Source: Discostella pseudostelligera | Lineage: Eukaryota; Bacillariophyta; Thalassiosirophyceae; Thalassiosirales; Thalassiosiraceae | Assembly (NCBI GenBank): GCA_036940085.1 | Contig: JALLBK010000911.1 | Location: 1 to 12,545 of the forward strand | Direction: 5' to 3' | DNA: 12,545 bases | Shown here: piece after piece, positions 1 to 7,530 of the stretch | How the letters are laid out: each line of letters begins with the position of its first letter | Numbering within the stretch: position 1 is the stretch's first letter | Program-made: the position numbers and the translations under genes | Notes under the pieces: model-generated | Told to the model about the DNA's origin: nothing | What the model saw: the letters and a program-made list of their open reading frames with translations, nothing else | The model's database searches: none

Positions 1-677
1 AAGCAAGTGATACGAACAAATGACCAGTTCAGCCTCTCCTCAGTCGATAGTTCAGTCAACACTTTCTCGCTAAGCTTGCAAGCCTCCGGTTTCAGCGAGT
101 CCGTCTGCATGGAATCAAAGTAGCATCCACATCCGGCAGATCCACCACACAAGATTTTCTCACGCTCTGCTGCCTCTTTGATGAGCAAGTCCAACCCGAT
201 TGACTGCCAGCGAAGCATTGCAAACAGAGAATTCCCACCTGATATTATGATCAGATCCGCCCACTCCACCACAATTCGCCGCATTTCTTCAGGAGAGGGT
301 GTAGTGCATTCTTTGGCCACCATCAAGCGTTTGATCCGGCACCCAATATCACGGAAAGTTGACGTGCCACTCTCATATTTATCTTCTCTATCAAAGAATG
401 GAGTGCCAATATAAACGACGTTGGGGCGCTCCTTCCCCGTCATGGCAATAAGCTTCTCGAAAATGAATGGTAGATGAACTGCATTGCCGCTGCCGGTGGT
501 GAGAATTTTGGGATACACAACCTCACCAGTATTCAAATTCTTGTGGAGAGGCTGTCCAGGAGTTGACATTACACGAAAATTATCATTGACGTGTGGCTTC
601 AGTGTGTCGTTGATGACAAAGTCGGACGCAAGCTCGAAATATCTCATGCTCATGGTCATGACGTCGACTCTACTCAT
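1..677 (-). CDS. Peptidase S51 (PepE/cyanophycinase-like) paralogue 1, 3' part outside the window
   Basis: Open frame of 225 codons running off the left edge without a stop. It is collinear with residues 1-215 of the complete copy at 1923-3188, plus about 10 extra N-terminal residues. Visible family features are the ISGGNSL loop and the nucleophile motif CGGSAG, where Ser is the expected catalytic residue of S51 serine peptidases (alpha-aspartyl dipeptidase, cyanophycinase). The His motif and C-terminal extension would lie beyond the edge. Four in-frame ATGs occur close together (677, 659, 653, 647). The one at 647 aligns with the starts of the other two copies and may be the real one. No lesion is seen in the visible part. 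The family cleaves short peptides, often at Asp; the actual substrate here is unknown. No signal peptide is obvious. Confidence 0.8.
   Translation of the reverse strand, partial: MSRVDVMTMSMRYFELASDFVINDTLKPHVNDNFRVMSTPGQPLHKNLNTGEVVYPKILTTGSGNAVHLPFIFEKLIAMTGKERPNVVYIGTPFFDREDKYESGTSTFRDIGCRIKRLMVAKECTTPSPEEMRRIVVEWADLIIISGGNSLFAMLRWQSIGLDLLIKEAAEREKILCGGSAGCGCYFDSMQTDSLKPEACKLSEKVLTELSTEERLNWSFVRITC
659..666. promoter_or_regulatory. CRE-like octamer with one mismatch near the start of paralogue 1
   Basis: TGACGTCG differs by one base from the palindrome TGACGTCA bound by bZIP proteins. It lies in the 5' untranslated leader only if translation starts at 647; with the ATG at 677 it is coding. 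One such site is expected by chance often enough that this is a weak call. Confidence 0.12.
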
Positions 678-1922
678 GGTAAAAGTGTTGATGAATGAAC
701 AAGTGAGCCTACGGCAACTGGAAGACCTGCCTCCTTCCTCGATTTGATCGGTGCATCGATTCTGATTCTCTCGCTCTCTCACTCAGTATTAGTAGCGAGG
801 GAGGCATAACATTGCATTGCGGGGCTGCAACGCGAGCTGCCGATGGGATGAATCCAACCATTCAATGTCTTCGACAGTTCAACATGCAATCTGCATCGGT
901 CTGCTGCAATCCTCTATGTTATGAAATCTGAGAACTCATGCTTCAAGCAGCAAGCATGTGGGTTTGGTTTGGTCTGCTGCCCCTTCCCAAAATTTGGTTG
1001 CCGGCGACTTTGTACTGAGTTCCTTCATTGAGTGTCTACAGAAAGATTTTTGTGCATCTATTTCTTTTGATATTTCTGCAAATTTTCGAACTTTTGCCCT
1101 CTCCGCACTCTTTTTGCTGGCGAACGATGACGAAGATGATGATGTGGTGTGACGATGATGGATTGGATTTGGAATGTGGAATGAGAGCACCATATCATGA
1201 TAGTCTATGACGATGATTCAAAGTCATGCATATGCAACGCATTATCATCACCCGATGACGCTGGTTTGCAAGTTTATTTCTTTGGCTTTGGCTCAAGCGC
1301 CTTCATCCGCTGTGCACGTCATTCAACCTTCTGTCATTACGGCGTCTTTACAATATCCTTTCTGTGCAATTGATCGGAGGAGTTCCAAACTACTGTTTAG
1401 TTCCGCGGCATGCAACGCAGGTAGATGTCTGAGTAAAACACACCTACATAATAGCCCATGCATCATACCGTTAATGGCGAACGATGAAGCGTTGAATTGT
1501 ATAGGTAGTAGGCGATGGTTTCATTGCCATGAAATCGCATGACTAGTTCACGTTTCATGTGTGTGAGCAGTACGCAGCAACAAAGATGTTTGGTTGAAGA
1601 CACAAGAATCATTGCATACAGATGATGTGTGTTCGAATATTATGTAATGGAAATGTTCCAACAACGAACATGGAAGCAGGTGCTAGGCAGCTGGGCATTT
1701 CTTACATCATCGGTTGACTTCAACATGTGAGGTCGAATTTGCTGAACCAACTCCCAGTTCATGAATAAATGTTATCTTTTATCTTTCTTATGCGACAAAT
1801 GAGTTCACTCATGACATCATTTGCTCCACTACTGCACAGATGACAAATGACTACTTCTACATGGCGCAATACTTGGATGAAAACACAAAGTTGATTGCGC
1901 TTGATGCACCTCAAACAACAAT
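678..1922. other. Spacer between S51 paralogues 1 and 2, no convincing gene
   Basis: About 1.2 kb between the start of paralogue 1 and the stop of paralogue 2. It holds only short overlapping frames on both strands. The best is an 85-codon ATG frame on the minus strand at 936-1193, with a serine run from TCA/TCT/TCG codons followed by a Lys/Glu/Ala-rich stretch; I recognise no family in it. No tRNA, rRNA or inserted element was seen. It presumably contains the promoter of paralogue 1 (right of 677) and the 3' end of paralogue 2 (left of 1923), but I find no canonical TATA box or polyadenylation signal in a position that decides either. Confidence 0.5.
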
Positions 1923-3188
1923 CTACTGGTTGATGAAGAGCTCAGAACACAACTGGCGAGAAGGAGTGGGTGCAACTGGTTCCCCAATTCGATGGAGCTC
2001 TTCTTTTGGCGGGACGACATCTTGATAGCAAGACATCACTGGATGCTCATTACGCAACGCTTGCTCAATAACTGCAGGATCTTCAACGAGGGTTATCATA
2101 TCGATTGCCCCGGAGTAACCTCTCCTGTGGCATGCTTGGGATACGCTCTCACTGACAATCAGATCAAGCGGACTCTGGAGAGCGACAACAGATCTCTTCG
2201 CACGTTCAATCATCTCGTCTAGCGTCATCACTTCTCCAGTGTTGGGAGTCATCGGAATGCACATTACCTCGTTCAGGTTATTGACGAAAAGAATGTGGCA
2301 TGTTGCTTCGCCGATGCCGGTTGCTCGACGCCCAGCGCTCCACACCGACAGCTTCCCGCCCTCGTAGATGACTGCTGCCTTTTCATCAACACCAAATCCA
2401 TAAATCGGTCGTGATTCTTCAGCACTGTCTTTCCCTTTCATGTGAGCTTCCAGAAGCATTTTCTTTGCGGTATCTACGCGAGCCACATTGTTCGTCCCCA
2501 CCGTGTCGATGTGCGGGATGCAAAATGCGTTGATGAAGCCCAAGCAAGTGATACGAACAAATGACCAGTTCAGCCTCTCCTCAGTCGATAGTTCAGCCAA
2601 CACTTTCTCACTCAACTTGCAAGCCTCTGGCTTCAGAGAGTCCGTCTGCATGGAATCAAAGTAGCATCCGCATCCGGCAGATCCACCGCATAAGACTCTC
2701 CTGCGAATCGCCGCCTCTTTGATGAGCAAGTCCAACCCGATCGACTGCCAGCGAAGCATTGCAAACAGAGAATTCCCACCCGATATCATGATCAGATCTG
2801 CCCAATTCACCACAATTCGCCGCATTTCTTCAGGAGAAGGCGTAGTGCATTCTTCGGCCACCATCAAGCGCTTGATTTTACAACCAATACCGCGAAATGA
2901 CGACGTGCCACTTTCATATTTGTCTTCTCTATCAAAGAATGGAGTGCCAATATAAACGACGTTGGGTCGCTCCTTCCCCGTCATTGCGATGAGTTTGGAA
3001 AATATAAATGGGCGATGGACGCCAGTTCCACCGCCGGTGGTGAGAATTTTGGGATAGACGAGTTCACCGTTGTTTGACTCGTCGCGGAGAGGCTGTCCAG
3101 GAGTTGGAACTACGCGGAAATTGTCGTTGACATGTGGCCGCAATGTGTCATTGATGACAAAGTCGGACGCAAGCTCGAAATTTCCCAT
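1923..3188 (-). CDS. Peptidase S51 (PepE/cyanophycinase-like) paralogue 2, complete
   Basis: Intact 421-residue frame ending in TAG. The frame stays open upstream to 3260, but only a TTG lies there; the ATG at 3188 matches the starts of the two paralogues, so it is preferred. The core fits the PepE/cyanophycinase fold: a first strand KILTTGGG (about residues 47-54), VVYIGTPFFD (77-86), ISGGNSL (135-141), the nucleophile elbow CGGSAGCGC with Ser170, CIPHID with His226 as candidate catalytic His, and GFGVDEKAA (264-272). S51 enzymes are serine peptidases acting on short peptides, including aspartyl dipeptides, and on cyanophycin. The family core is usually about 230-270 residues; here about 45 residues precede it and about 115 follow it. 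No signal peptide or membrane segment is seen, so a cytosolic location is inferred. Substrate unknown. Confidence 0.88.
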   Translation of the reverse strand: MGNFELASDFVINDTLRPHVNDNFRVVPTPGQPLRDESNNGELVYPKILTTGGGTGVHRPFIFSKLIAMTGKERPNVVYIGTPFFDREDKYESGTSSFRGIGCKIKRLMVAEECTTPSPEEMRRIVVNWADLIMISGGNSLFAMLRWQSIGLDLLIKEAAIRRRVLCGGSAGCGCYFDSMQTDSLKPEACKLSEKVLAELSTEERLNWSFVRITCLGFINAFCIPHIDTVGTNNVARVDTAKKMLLEAHMKGKDSAEESRPIYGFGVDEKAAVIYEGGKLSVWSAGRRATGIGEATCHILFVNNLNEVMCIPMTPNTGEVMTLDEMIERAKRSVVALQSPLDLIVSESVSQACHRRGYSGAIDMITLVEDPAVIEQALRNEHPVMSCYQDVVPPKEELHRIGEPVAPTPSRQLCSELFINQ

Positions 3189-3919
3189 CGTAATGAAATT
3201 GAAATTCTTTCGTGATGATATGGCTTCTATCAGATGCGACGACTCTTGGACTATTTTCAATAACTTTAGTGGGTGCCGACGAGAGAGATTCGACCAGTAG
3301 GATGTGTCAGACCGTCATGATGGACGGATCCGGCGGGTGGAATGCATTGATTGCTGGCGACGAAGCGGCAGCGGCCGGCGGCAGCCGGCTCGGCCTGTCG
3401 CTTGTCGCTTTGGTTGTGTTTGAAACGGAAAACATGGCGCGCTCGACACAAAAGAATACGGCGGGAAGGCTGACCACCCAAGTCAGCACGGCGGGCGTCG
3501 TCGTCGCCACCTCGGGCCGCGAGCAAAGAAGTTCTCCCACTGCACCCAGCCAACTGCACCCCTCACCATGATTTCCGAAACCACACTACACCCAAATACT
3601 CCTATGTAGACCCAACTGAGACCCGTCATCGAGGGACTCTCGCTCCTCTCTCTGTCATCTCTTGATGATGTTTTGCGAGCGAAGGGAGGTAATAGAGGCA
3701 TGTTGTGCACAGTTGAAATAGGATATTTTAGTCCTCTAAAAATAATGCATATCATCTCCTTCTACTTCGCCACCACACATTTTCTATTAAACACTCGCAA
3801 TTCGTAAGGCATGATACATTTCAAATCGATCCTATTCTTCTATTTATACATATCTAATGAATTCATCCCCAAAACTATGCTCACCCCAACACCGAGCGGC
3901 GAGCGGTCTTCTACGGTAA
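3189..3919. other. Spacer between S51 paralogues 2 and 3, partly GC-rich
   Basis: 731 bp between the start of paralogue 2 and the stop of the paralogue 3 pseudogene. Positions about 3310-3560 are markedly richer in G+C than the flanks, with GGC/GCC runs around 3366-3395. From about 3690 the sequence turns AT-rich. Several short frames overlap in the GC-rich part on both strands (the longest, 3212-3571 on plus, is 119 codons) but none shows a recognisable motif and they shadow one another. It probably contains the promoter of paralogue 2. I see no gene in it. Confidence 0.45.
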
Positions 3920-5070
3920 TCAATAACACGAGTACTTCCTCGGAACAAAAACTTTCCTCGATTGAATCATCTCAACATAAGAATCTACTGATTCAGAATC
4001 GTCGGAGCATGTCTGCAATGAAGGAGATGGCGACACATGCTTTTCATTCAGTTGCGAAACCTCTTGCATCGGCTGGAGGTTGACTTGATCCTGGTACATG
4101 GGAACACCTGCAACTTCGTTACACGACGCCTGCTCAATCGTTGTCGAGCCTTCGACGAGGGTTACCATGTCGATTGCATCCGAACAACCTCTTCGAAGAC
4201 AAGCATGAGATACGCTCTCGCTGACAATCAGATCAAGTGGACTCTGTAGGGCAACAACAGATCTCTTCGCGCGTTCAATCATCTCGTCTAGCGTCATCAC
4301 TTCCCCAGTGTTGGGGATCATGGGTATGCACATGACCTCGTTCAGGTTATTAATAAACAGAATATGGCATGTAGCATCTCCTACCCCCGTCGCTCACATT
4401 ACTCTCGTTCGCTTTCATATGAGCTTCGAGGAGCATCTTCTTTGCGGTATCAACGCGTGCAACATTGTTTGTCCCCACCGTATCGATGTGTGGTATGCAA
4501 AACGCGTTGATGAAACCCAAGCAAGTGATACGAACAAATGACCAATTGAGGCGCTCCTCAGTCGATAACTCAGCCAACACTTTCTCACTAAGTTTGCAAG
4601 CCTCTGGCTTCAAAGAGTCCGTCTGCATGGAATCAAAGTAGCATCCACACCCGGCCGACCCACCACACAAAATCTTCTCACGCTCTGCTGCCTCTTTGAT
4701 GAGCAAGTCTAATCCGATGGACTGCCAGCGAAGCATTGCAAACAGAGAATTCCCACCTGATATTATGATCAGATAGGAAAGTTGACGTGCCACTCTCATA
4801 TTTATCTTCTCTATCAAAGAATGGAGTGCCGATGTAAACGACGTTGGGGCGCTCCTTCCCCGTCATGGCAATAAGCTTCTCGAATATGAACGGATCATGG
4901 ACGTTATTGCCGCTGCCGGTGGTGAGAATTTTCGGGTAGACAACCTTGCCTGTTTTCAAATCGTCGCCTAGAGGCTGTCCAGGAGATTGCAACACCCGGA
5001 AATTGTCGTTGACATGAGGCCGCAATGTGTCATTAATGACAAAGTCGGACGCAAGCTCGAAGTAACTCAT
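3920..5070 (-). pseudogene. Peptidase S51 paralogue 3, broken by two internal deletions
   Basis: Three fragments in three frames together match the full length of paralogue 2. Fragment A (5070 to about 4776) starts with ATG and covers the N-terminus through the stretch that follows FFDRED. Fragment B (about 4774-4396) carries ISGGNSL, CGGSAG and CIPHID. Fragment C (about 4394-3920) covers the C-terminal extension and ends in TAA with a longer, divergent tail. Aligned with paralogue 1, about 95 bases are missing at 4774-4776. Aligned with paralogue 2, about 92 bases are missing between 4395 and 4412. Neither is a multiple of three, so each shifts the frame. The second deletion removes the DEKAA block. 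The deletion ends do not show GT-AG intron borders. Apart from these lesions the match is strong, so the gene seems to have died fairly recently. Confidence 0.85.
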
Positions 5071-5598
5071 GATAGGAAAAGATAATTATTAAACGGAGTG
5101 GTCTCCAAGATGGGACGGCTTGACTAAACTTGCTCCCCAAATCACGAACCCTAACCAAGCCGGAGGCTAATAAATAACTTACTACTATTCATCATCGCAC
5201 TAATAATTGGAGGGCGATCGGTACGATATCAGGGAAAACGCCCCAATTGAATAGCTCGGCCATAGCCATTGGCTTCGCCTTGCTCTACACTCGGATTGAC
5301 TCCGCCGTCGCTACTTCCACTTCACCAGAGAATTCAATTGTTTATGTGGTGAACGCTTGCTTGAATTTGAATGGCTTGAATCTTCTTATGATTCTCATGC
5401 TAGCTGTGATCCTTGGTTTGTTGGTGCGTCGGCGGTGCTTGTTGTTGTGGCTGTGCATCTTCTCTGTGCATGCTTGCGGCTTCATTCAGCCAGGATCAGC
5501 CTCAATTCTGATGTTCTTTCTGGTTCTTTCCTGCTCCCTGATGACGTCAATTGGAACCTGTGAACTACAACCACCAACCTACTACTACTAGTTTGTAC
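5071..5598. other. Unassigned stretch between the S51 pseudogene and the tandem array
   Basis: No gene is supported. A plus-strand frame at 5247-5591 (114 codons) reads as hydrophobic Leu/Val/Ile-rich sequence, but it opens with TTG rather than ATG and has no recognised motif. The part next to 5070 is AT-rich and is the natural place for the promoter of the S51 pseudogene. Confidence 0.4.
5542..5549. promoter_or_regulatory. Perfect CRE palindrome TGACGTCA
   Basis: Exact TGACGTCA octamer about 470 bp upstream of the start of the S51 pseudogene. CRE-type sites bind bZIP factors, and in diatoms related motifs are known from CO2/cAMP-responsive promoters. A role here is pure inference from the motif and the likely organism; an 8-base match may be chance. 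Confidence 0.15.
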
Positions 5599-5644
5599 AC
5601 AGGTGCAGACGCGGTGCAGACGAGGTGCAGCAGATGCTGAGTAT

Positions 5645-5683
5645 GTGCTGACGTTCAGCAGAGGTGATTGTGCAGGTGCAGAG
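5645..5683 (+). repeat. Higher-order module of the array, copy 1
   Basis: A block reading GTGCTGACGTTCAGC followed by AGAGGTGATTGTGCAGGTGC. Its first part is an imperfect palindrome, GCTGA-CGT-TCAGC. Similar blocks recur at about 5971-6013, 6409-6464 and 12305-12346. Confidence 0.65.
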
Positions 5684-5970
5684 CAGAGAGCAGGAGCTGA
5701 GTAAGTGCTGAGGAGGCAGTGCAGAAGTGCTGGTGCAGAGGTAGTGCAGAGGTGCAGATGCAGGTGCACCTACAGGGGGTGCAGGTGCAAATGCAGGTGC
5801 AGGTGAAGATGCAGGTGAAGATGCAGATGCAGATGAGCTGATGTGCAGATGTGCAGATGCAGATGTGCAAGTGCAGAGGTGTAGATATGGAGCAGGTGCT
5901 GAGGTGCAGAGGTGCAGAACAAGTGCAGATATGGCGGTGCTGATGTGCTGATGTGCTGAGTAGTGAGTAG

Positions 5971-6013
5971 GTGCTGGGGTTCAGCAGGAGAGGATATTGT
6001 GCAGGTGCAGAGG
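5971..6013 (+). repeat. Higher-order module of the array, copy 2
   Basis: Same block as at 5645, reading GTGCTGGGGTTCAGCAGG and then ATTGTGCAGGTGCAGAGG. It is diverged in the middle. Confidence 0.55.
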
Positions 6014-6408
6014 TGGTTCAGAGGTGGTGCAGAGGTAAGGGTAAGGTGGTGCAGAGGTGCAGGTGTGGCAGGTGCAGGTCCAGTTGAGGGAGATGTGCAG
6101 GTGCAGAGGAGGTGCAGAGGCGGTGGAGAGGTGCAGAGGAGGTGAGAGGTGCAAAGGTGCAGGTGCAGAGGTACATACGTGCGGGTGCAGGTGAAGGAGA
6201 GGTGCAGAGGTGCAGAGGTGCAGAGGTGCAGGTGCAGGTGCAGAGTGAGGTGCAGAGGTGCAGAGGTGCAGAGGTGCAGGTACAGAGGGGAGAGGTGCGG
6301 AGGTGCAGAGGTGAGAGGAGGTGCAGAGGTTCAGGTGCAGTGGTACAAAAGTGCAGGTGCAGAGGCTCGGATGCAGAGGTGCAGAGGTGCAAAGCAAGTG
6401 GTGAGCAG

Positions 6409-6464
6409 GTGTTGAGGTTCAGCAGAGGTGATTGTGTAGACAATTGAGCAGGTGCAGGTGCGAA
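6409..6464 (+). repeat. Higher-order module of the array, copy 3
   Basis: Block reading GTGTTGAGGTTCAGC, then AGAGGTGATTGTG as in copy 1, then a short insertion before GCAGGTGCAGG. Confidence 0.55.
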
Positions 6465-6518
6465 GGTGGTGCAGAGTTGGTGTAGAGGTGCAAAGGTGCA
6501 GGTGCTGCTGGAGCAGAT

Positions 6519-6523
6519 GTGTT
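6519..6523. repeat. Target-site duplication GTGTT, left copy
   Basis: GTGTT lies immediately left of the outer TGTTGGA end of the left LTR. The same five bases lie immediately right of the outer CCAAACA end of the right LTR (12078-12082). Five bases is the usual duplication length for Copia integration. Confidence 0.9.
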
Positions 6524-6789
6524 TGTTGGATGGGGTGCCTCTTAGCCATGCCCCCAATATTTGTTGTAAGCACACTGTAGTTGTATTAATTCCAATTAAT
6601 TGATAACAGTCTCATTACGATGATTATGGTCTAAGAGTGAGAGGGTAGGAGTTCAACCACACTCAGCATCTGCCATGTTGCAGATGCCTTACGTACAAGC
6701 ATCTTATTGTCCAGTATTTCCAGATGTGACCAGTATTCCAGATGTCTTTGTCCATCTGGAACCAGTCAAGTGCATCTACTGCTCAAAGC
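6524..6789 (-). repeat. 3' LTR of the Copia element (left copy)
   Basis: Direct-repeat partner of 11814-12077. The two agree at roughly 88-90% of positions by eye, with one poorly matching patch at 6547-6570. The outer end TGTTGGA is intact. Similarity is clear to about 6780 and then weak for nine bases (GCTCAAAGC against CTCCAAACA), so the inner end is eroded or replaced by pol sequence. The stop codon of the truncated RNase H frame lies within this LTR. Confidence 0.9.
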
Positions 6790-7530
6790 TTTACCATTCT
6801 TAGCCAGGAGAATACAACTCTTGTTATCTTGGTACAAGATATTATCCTTCACTTGGTACCCTCTTGCTTTCAAGAAGTACTGAGTCCATAGAATAGCCAG
6901 CATCAAATCGTCTACACCAACTAATTCAGCTTCTGTGGAGCTCCTTGTATTAAGCTTTTTCTTCATAGAGCTGACAATAGGAAATCCTCTTCCCAGTGTG
7001 ACAGCTCCACCCGTATGCCCTCTCATATTCAGATGCACAGCAAATGATGCATCGATGTACCACTTGACAATGCCGGTAATATCTGTACCGAGATCTAGAG
7101 TCAATGGTAGATCCCGCGTTCCACGGAGATACTTGATCAAATGAGAAAGCTTCTCCCAATCATCAAGATCGGGTTCTCGCACTCTAGTCATTAAGAATGC
7201 AATGGCAACCGAGATGTCTGGTCTCGCTTGCTTCGTAATTTAGAGAGCCTTGGCCACTATGTTATGGAATGCAGTGGCCTTCACCAAATCCAACTTCTTA
7301 CAATCATCATCGACCCTGAAAAGGTTCTCGGGAGCAGTGCTTGACTTGGTTTTTCTCTTCTTTGATTCAACCATAACAAACCCCTCCTTATCCATCGATG
7401 GTTCAACCTTGTCCCAGGCAGCCACAATCTCATCAACATAGCCGGTCATTGTAATCCTACATTGACCATGAGTACTATAATCAAGATTCGTGCCCAAATA
7501 CTTGTGCACTTTACCCCGATTCACTTTCAT
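6766..7530 (-). pseudogene. Copia pol: end of RT and RNase H domain, truncated
   Basis: Continues the RT frame after the frameshift at 7529. It begins with the RT thumb-region block RGKVHKYLG and is broken by one TAA at 7240-7242, after which the same frame resumes. The RNase H acidic residues are visible in order: Asp in WYIDASF, Glu in STEAELVG and Asp in QDNKS. RNase H degrades the RNA strand of the RNA-DNA hybrid during reverse transcription. The frame ends shortly after LLAKNGKALSS with a TGA inside the 3' LTR. Copia Pol proteins normally continue for several dozen residues with a K/R-H-I/L block and an AD-x-x-TK motif; these are absent. The polypurine tract expected before the 3' LTR is also missing. 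Confidence 0.88.

Larger units (their letters stand above)
5599..6518. repeat. GTGCAG-rich tandem array with 8-base period, left part
   Basis: About 0.9 kb of purine/GT-rich tandem sequence. The commonest unit is the 8-mer GAGGTGCA, repeated without interruption for example near 6203-6226 and 6250-6274. Variants are GATGTGCA (about 5838-5870) and GATGTGCT (about 5941-5959), so the unit is GA[G/T]GTGC[A/T]. A 6-base GGTGCA step is interspersed. Because 8 is not a multiple of 3, the array reads as an 8-residue cycle in any frame, which yields long low-complexity minus-strand frames rich in His, Leu, Cys, Thr, Ser and Pro. The array continues on the far side of the retrotransposon at 12083. Confidence 0.9.

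Noticed and set aside
178..414. Plus-strand 78-codon frame with an equal-length twin at 2719-2955
   Set aside because: Both are antisense shadows of the same conserved region of S51 paralogues 1 and 2.
936..1193. 85-codon minus-strand frame with a Ser run and a Lys-rich part
   Set aside because: Starts with ATG, but it is short, low in complexity at one end, and overlapped by plus-strand frames. No family recognised.
3189..3260. N-terminal extension of the complete S51 gene to 3260
   Set aside because: The upstream start is TTG. The ATG at 3188 matches both paralogues.
4396..4776. Missing segments of S51 copy 3 as introns in the other copies
   Set aside because: The segments code in frame for conserved family residues in copies 1 and 2 and lack GT-AG borders.
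5140..5165. Telomere-like TTAGGG on the minus strand
   Set aside because: Only a single unit; no tandem copies.
5247..5591. Hydrophobic 114-codon plus-strand frame, membrane protein?
   Set aside because: It starts with TTG, has no recognised motif, and lies between a pseudogene and a repeat array. A eukaryotic gene would need ATG.
5963..6447. Plus-strand frames rich in RGAEVQVQ
   Set aside because: Same cause: translation of the tandem array on the other strand.
5981..6575. Minus-strand frames of 138 and 185 codons rich in CTSAPLHL
   Set aside because: They are forced open by the 8-base tandem array, which reads as an 8-residue cycle in every frame. No gene signal beyond openness.
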